The notes under the pieces: model-generated
Told to the model about the DNA's origin: nothing
The model's database searches: none
What the model saw: only the letters and a program-made list of their open reading frames with translations
Source of the DNA: an uncultured Flavobacteriales bacterium
Lineage (GTDB): Bacteria; Bacteroidota; Bacteroidia; Flavobacteriales_D; Crocinitomicaceae
Length of the DNA stretch: 13,875 nucleotides
Assembly: GCA_905479845.1 (NCBI GenBank)
Contig: CAJQOB010000234.1
Span: 1-13,875, forward strand
Reading direction: 5' to 3'
Translations under genes and position numbers: made by a program
Part shown: one piece after another, positions 13,156 to 13,875 of the stretch
How the letters are laid out: each line of letters begins with the position of its first letter
How positions within the stretch are numbered: the stretch's first letter is position 1

Positions 13156-13875
13156 ATGAAAAAACTACTACTTAATGCATCGTTGATGCTTGGTGTTTCC
13201 CTTTTCTGGGCAAATACCACGAACGCACAAATTTTCTTCACGGAGGATTTTGAAGGAACCATGGGGGCAAATGGACTCCCAGCAGGTTGGACAGAATCTG
13301 GATTAGCAACAGATGGTATTTATGATGTTGGTGACAATGTTATGGCGAACAGTGCAGGTTATTGGCCAGCACCAGCCCATACGCTTTTTGCTCAATCAAA
13401 TGATGACGCATGTAACTGTGATAAATCAGAGGATCGATTGATCTTACCAGTTCAAGATTTCTCTACACTTACTGGAGGTTTGGAATTGATTGCTGACTTC
13501 TACATGGATGGACAATACTCATCAACAGGATTTGTTGAAGTAAGTACGGATGGCGGAACAACATGGGTTGTTGAGCATACAATGGCTGCTGTCAACGGGA
13601 CTTGGCAAGACAACTTTGTTATTCCTTTGAATTCATACGTTGGAACTGCGGGTGTATTGATCTCATTCAGATTCAATGATCAAGGAGCTTGGGCTTCAGG
13701 TTTGGGTGTAGATAACGTACGCTTGAATGAAACGACATCTTCAGTTACTTTGGATGTTACAGCTTCTTTCGAGGAGTACACACAGATTCCATTGTTACAA
13801 ACAACAGCAATGGCCTTAGATGCTGACGTTGCAAGTGTAGGAACAGATCCTGCGGCAGATGCAGTATTAACAGCT
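13156..13875 (+). CDS. secreted protein with choice-of-anchor J / cleaved-adhesin-like domain (3' end outside the window)
   Basis: The frame stays open from ATG 13156 to the last base, giving 240 codons with no stop. Residues 1-25 form a signal peptide (MKKLLLNASLMLGVSLFWANTTNAQ). Then comes a jelly-roll domain with the family opening FFTEDFEG...LPAGWTESG, a DGIYDVGD/GYWPAP segment, LILPVQDFSTLTGGLELIADFYMDG, SSTGFVEVSTDGGTTWV, and SFRFNDQGAWASGLGVDNVRL, where the VDNV(R) strand is typical. This resembles the 'choice-of-anchor J' domains of surface adhesins and peptidases exported by T9SS. A sorting domain is expected beyond the window. A short Cys-rich stretch (DDACNCDKSED) may bind metal. 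After about residue 200 the sequence turns to a new domain I cannot identify. It has its own promoter. Confidence 0.85.
   Translation, partial: MKKLLLNASLMLGVSLFWANTTNAQIFFTEDFEGTMGANGLPAGWTESGLATDGIYDVGDNVMANSAGYWPAPAHTLFAQSNDDACNCDKSEDRLILPVQDFSTLTGGLELIADFYMDGQYSSTGFVEVSTDGGTTWVVEHTMAAVNGTWQDNFVIPLNSYVGTAGVLISFRFNDQGAWASGLGVDNVRLNETTSSVTLDVTASFEEYTQIPLLQTTAMALDADVASVGTDPAADAVLTA

Noticed and set aside
1..13875. CRISPR array, insertion sequence, prophage or defence system
   Set aside because: No regularly spaced repeats, transposase, integrase, terminal inverted repeats or recognisable defence genes were seen. The double UvrA is a DNA-repair-type ABC protein with no defence partners nearby.

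Overview
The window looks like a chromosomal segment of a Bacteroidota member, most likely Flavobacteriales (Crocinitomicaceae- or Cryomorphaceae-like). The reasons are AT-rich coding sequence, type IX secretion (T9SS) C-terminal sorting domains, several -7 promoter elements of the Bacteroidota form TAnnTTTG, starts without Shine-Dalgarno sequences, and the gene families present. This placement is an inference from family resemblance, not a database result.

Layout. (a) 1-600: the possible tail of an upstream gene, then an orphan T9SS sorting domain that looks like the broken end of a larger surface protein. (b) 626-2494: a thiol oxidoreductase of the DsbA/FrnE family; a group III truncated haemoglobin whose reading frame has a stop at codon 5; a C-terminal relic of a Crp/Fnr regulator; and a small membrane protein. 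Two near-identical Crp-type palindromes (TTATGA-N6-TCATAR) sit about 40 bp upstream of the likely transcription starts of the globin and of the membrane-protein gene. This reads as a Crp-controlled module that is decaying. (c) 2566-7302: a 1578-residue double UvrA with four ABC ATPase domains in which one composite ATP site of the first half has lost key residues. It converges on a small MscS-type channel gene, and the two stop codons overlap. (d) 8244-9380: a phenylalanine hydroxylase / pterin dehydratase operon (phhA-phhB), preceded by a promoter, a short tyrosine-rich leader peptide and a Rho-independent terminator whose 5' arm can pair alternatively with the region at the leader stop codon. 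This has the architecture of a classical transcription attenuator sensing charged Tyr-tRNA, and it is the most interesting item in the window. (e) 9400-11288, minus strand: a bacilliredoxin with its own promoter, and a Lys-tailed lipoprotein followed by a FAD-dependent amine/amino-acid-oxidase-type protein. (f) 11425-13875: a T9SS-exported arylsulfotransferase-like protein and the start of a secreted 'choice-of-anchor J' protein.

How they work together. PhhA turns Phe into Tyr using tetrahydropterin, and PhhB recycles the carbinolamine pterin. A leader peptide rich in Tyr codons would lift termination only when Tyr-tRNA is short, so the enzyme would be made when its product is lacking. The FrnE-type protein and the bacilliredoxin are separate thiol-redox functions. 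The outer genes supply secreted or surface proteins. No CRISPR array, insertion sequence, tRNA or rRNA was seen.
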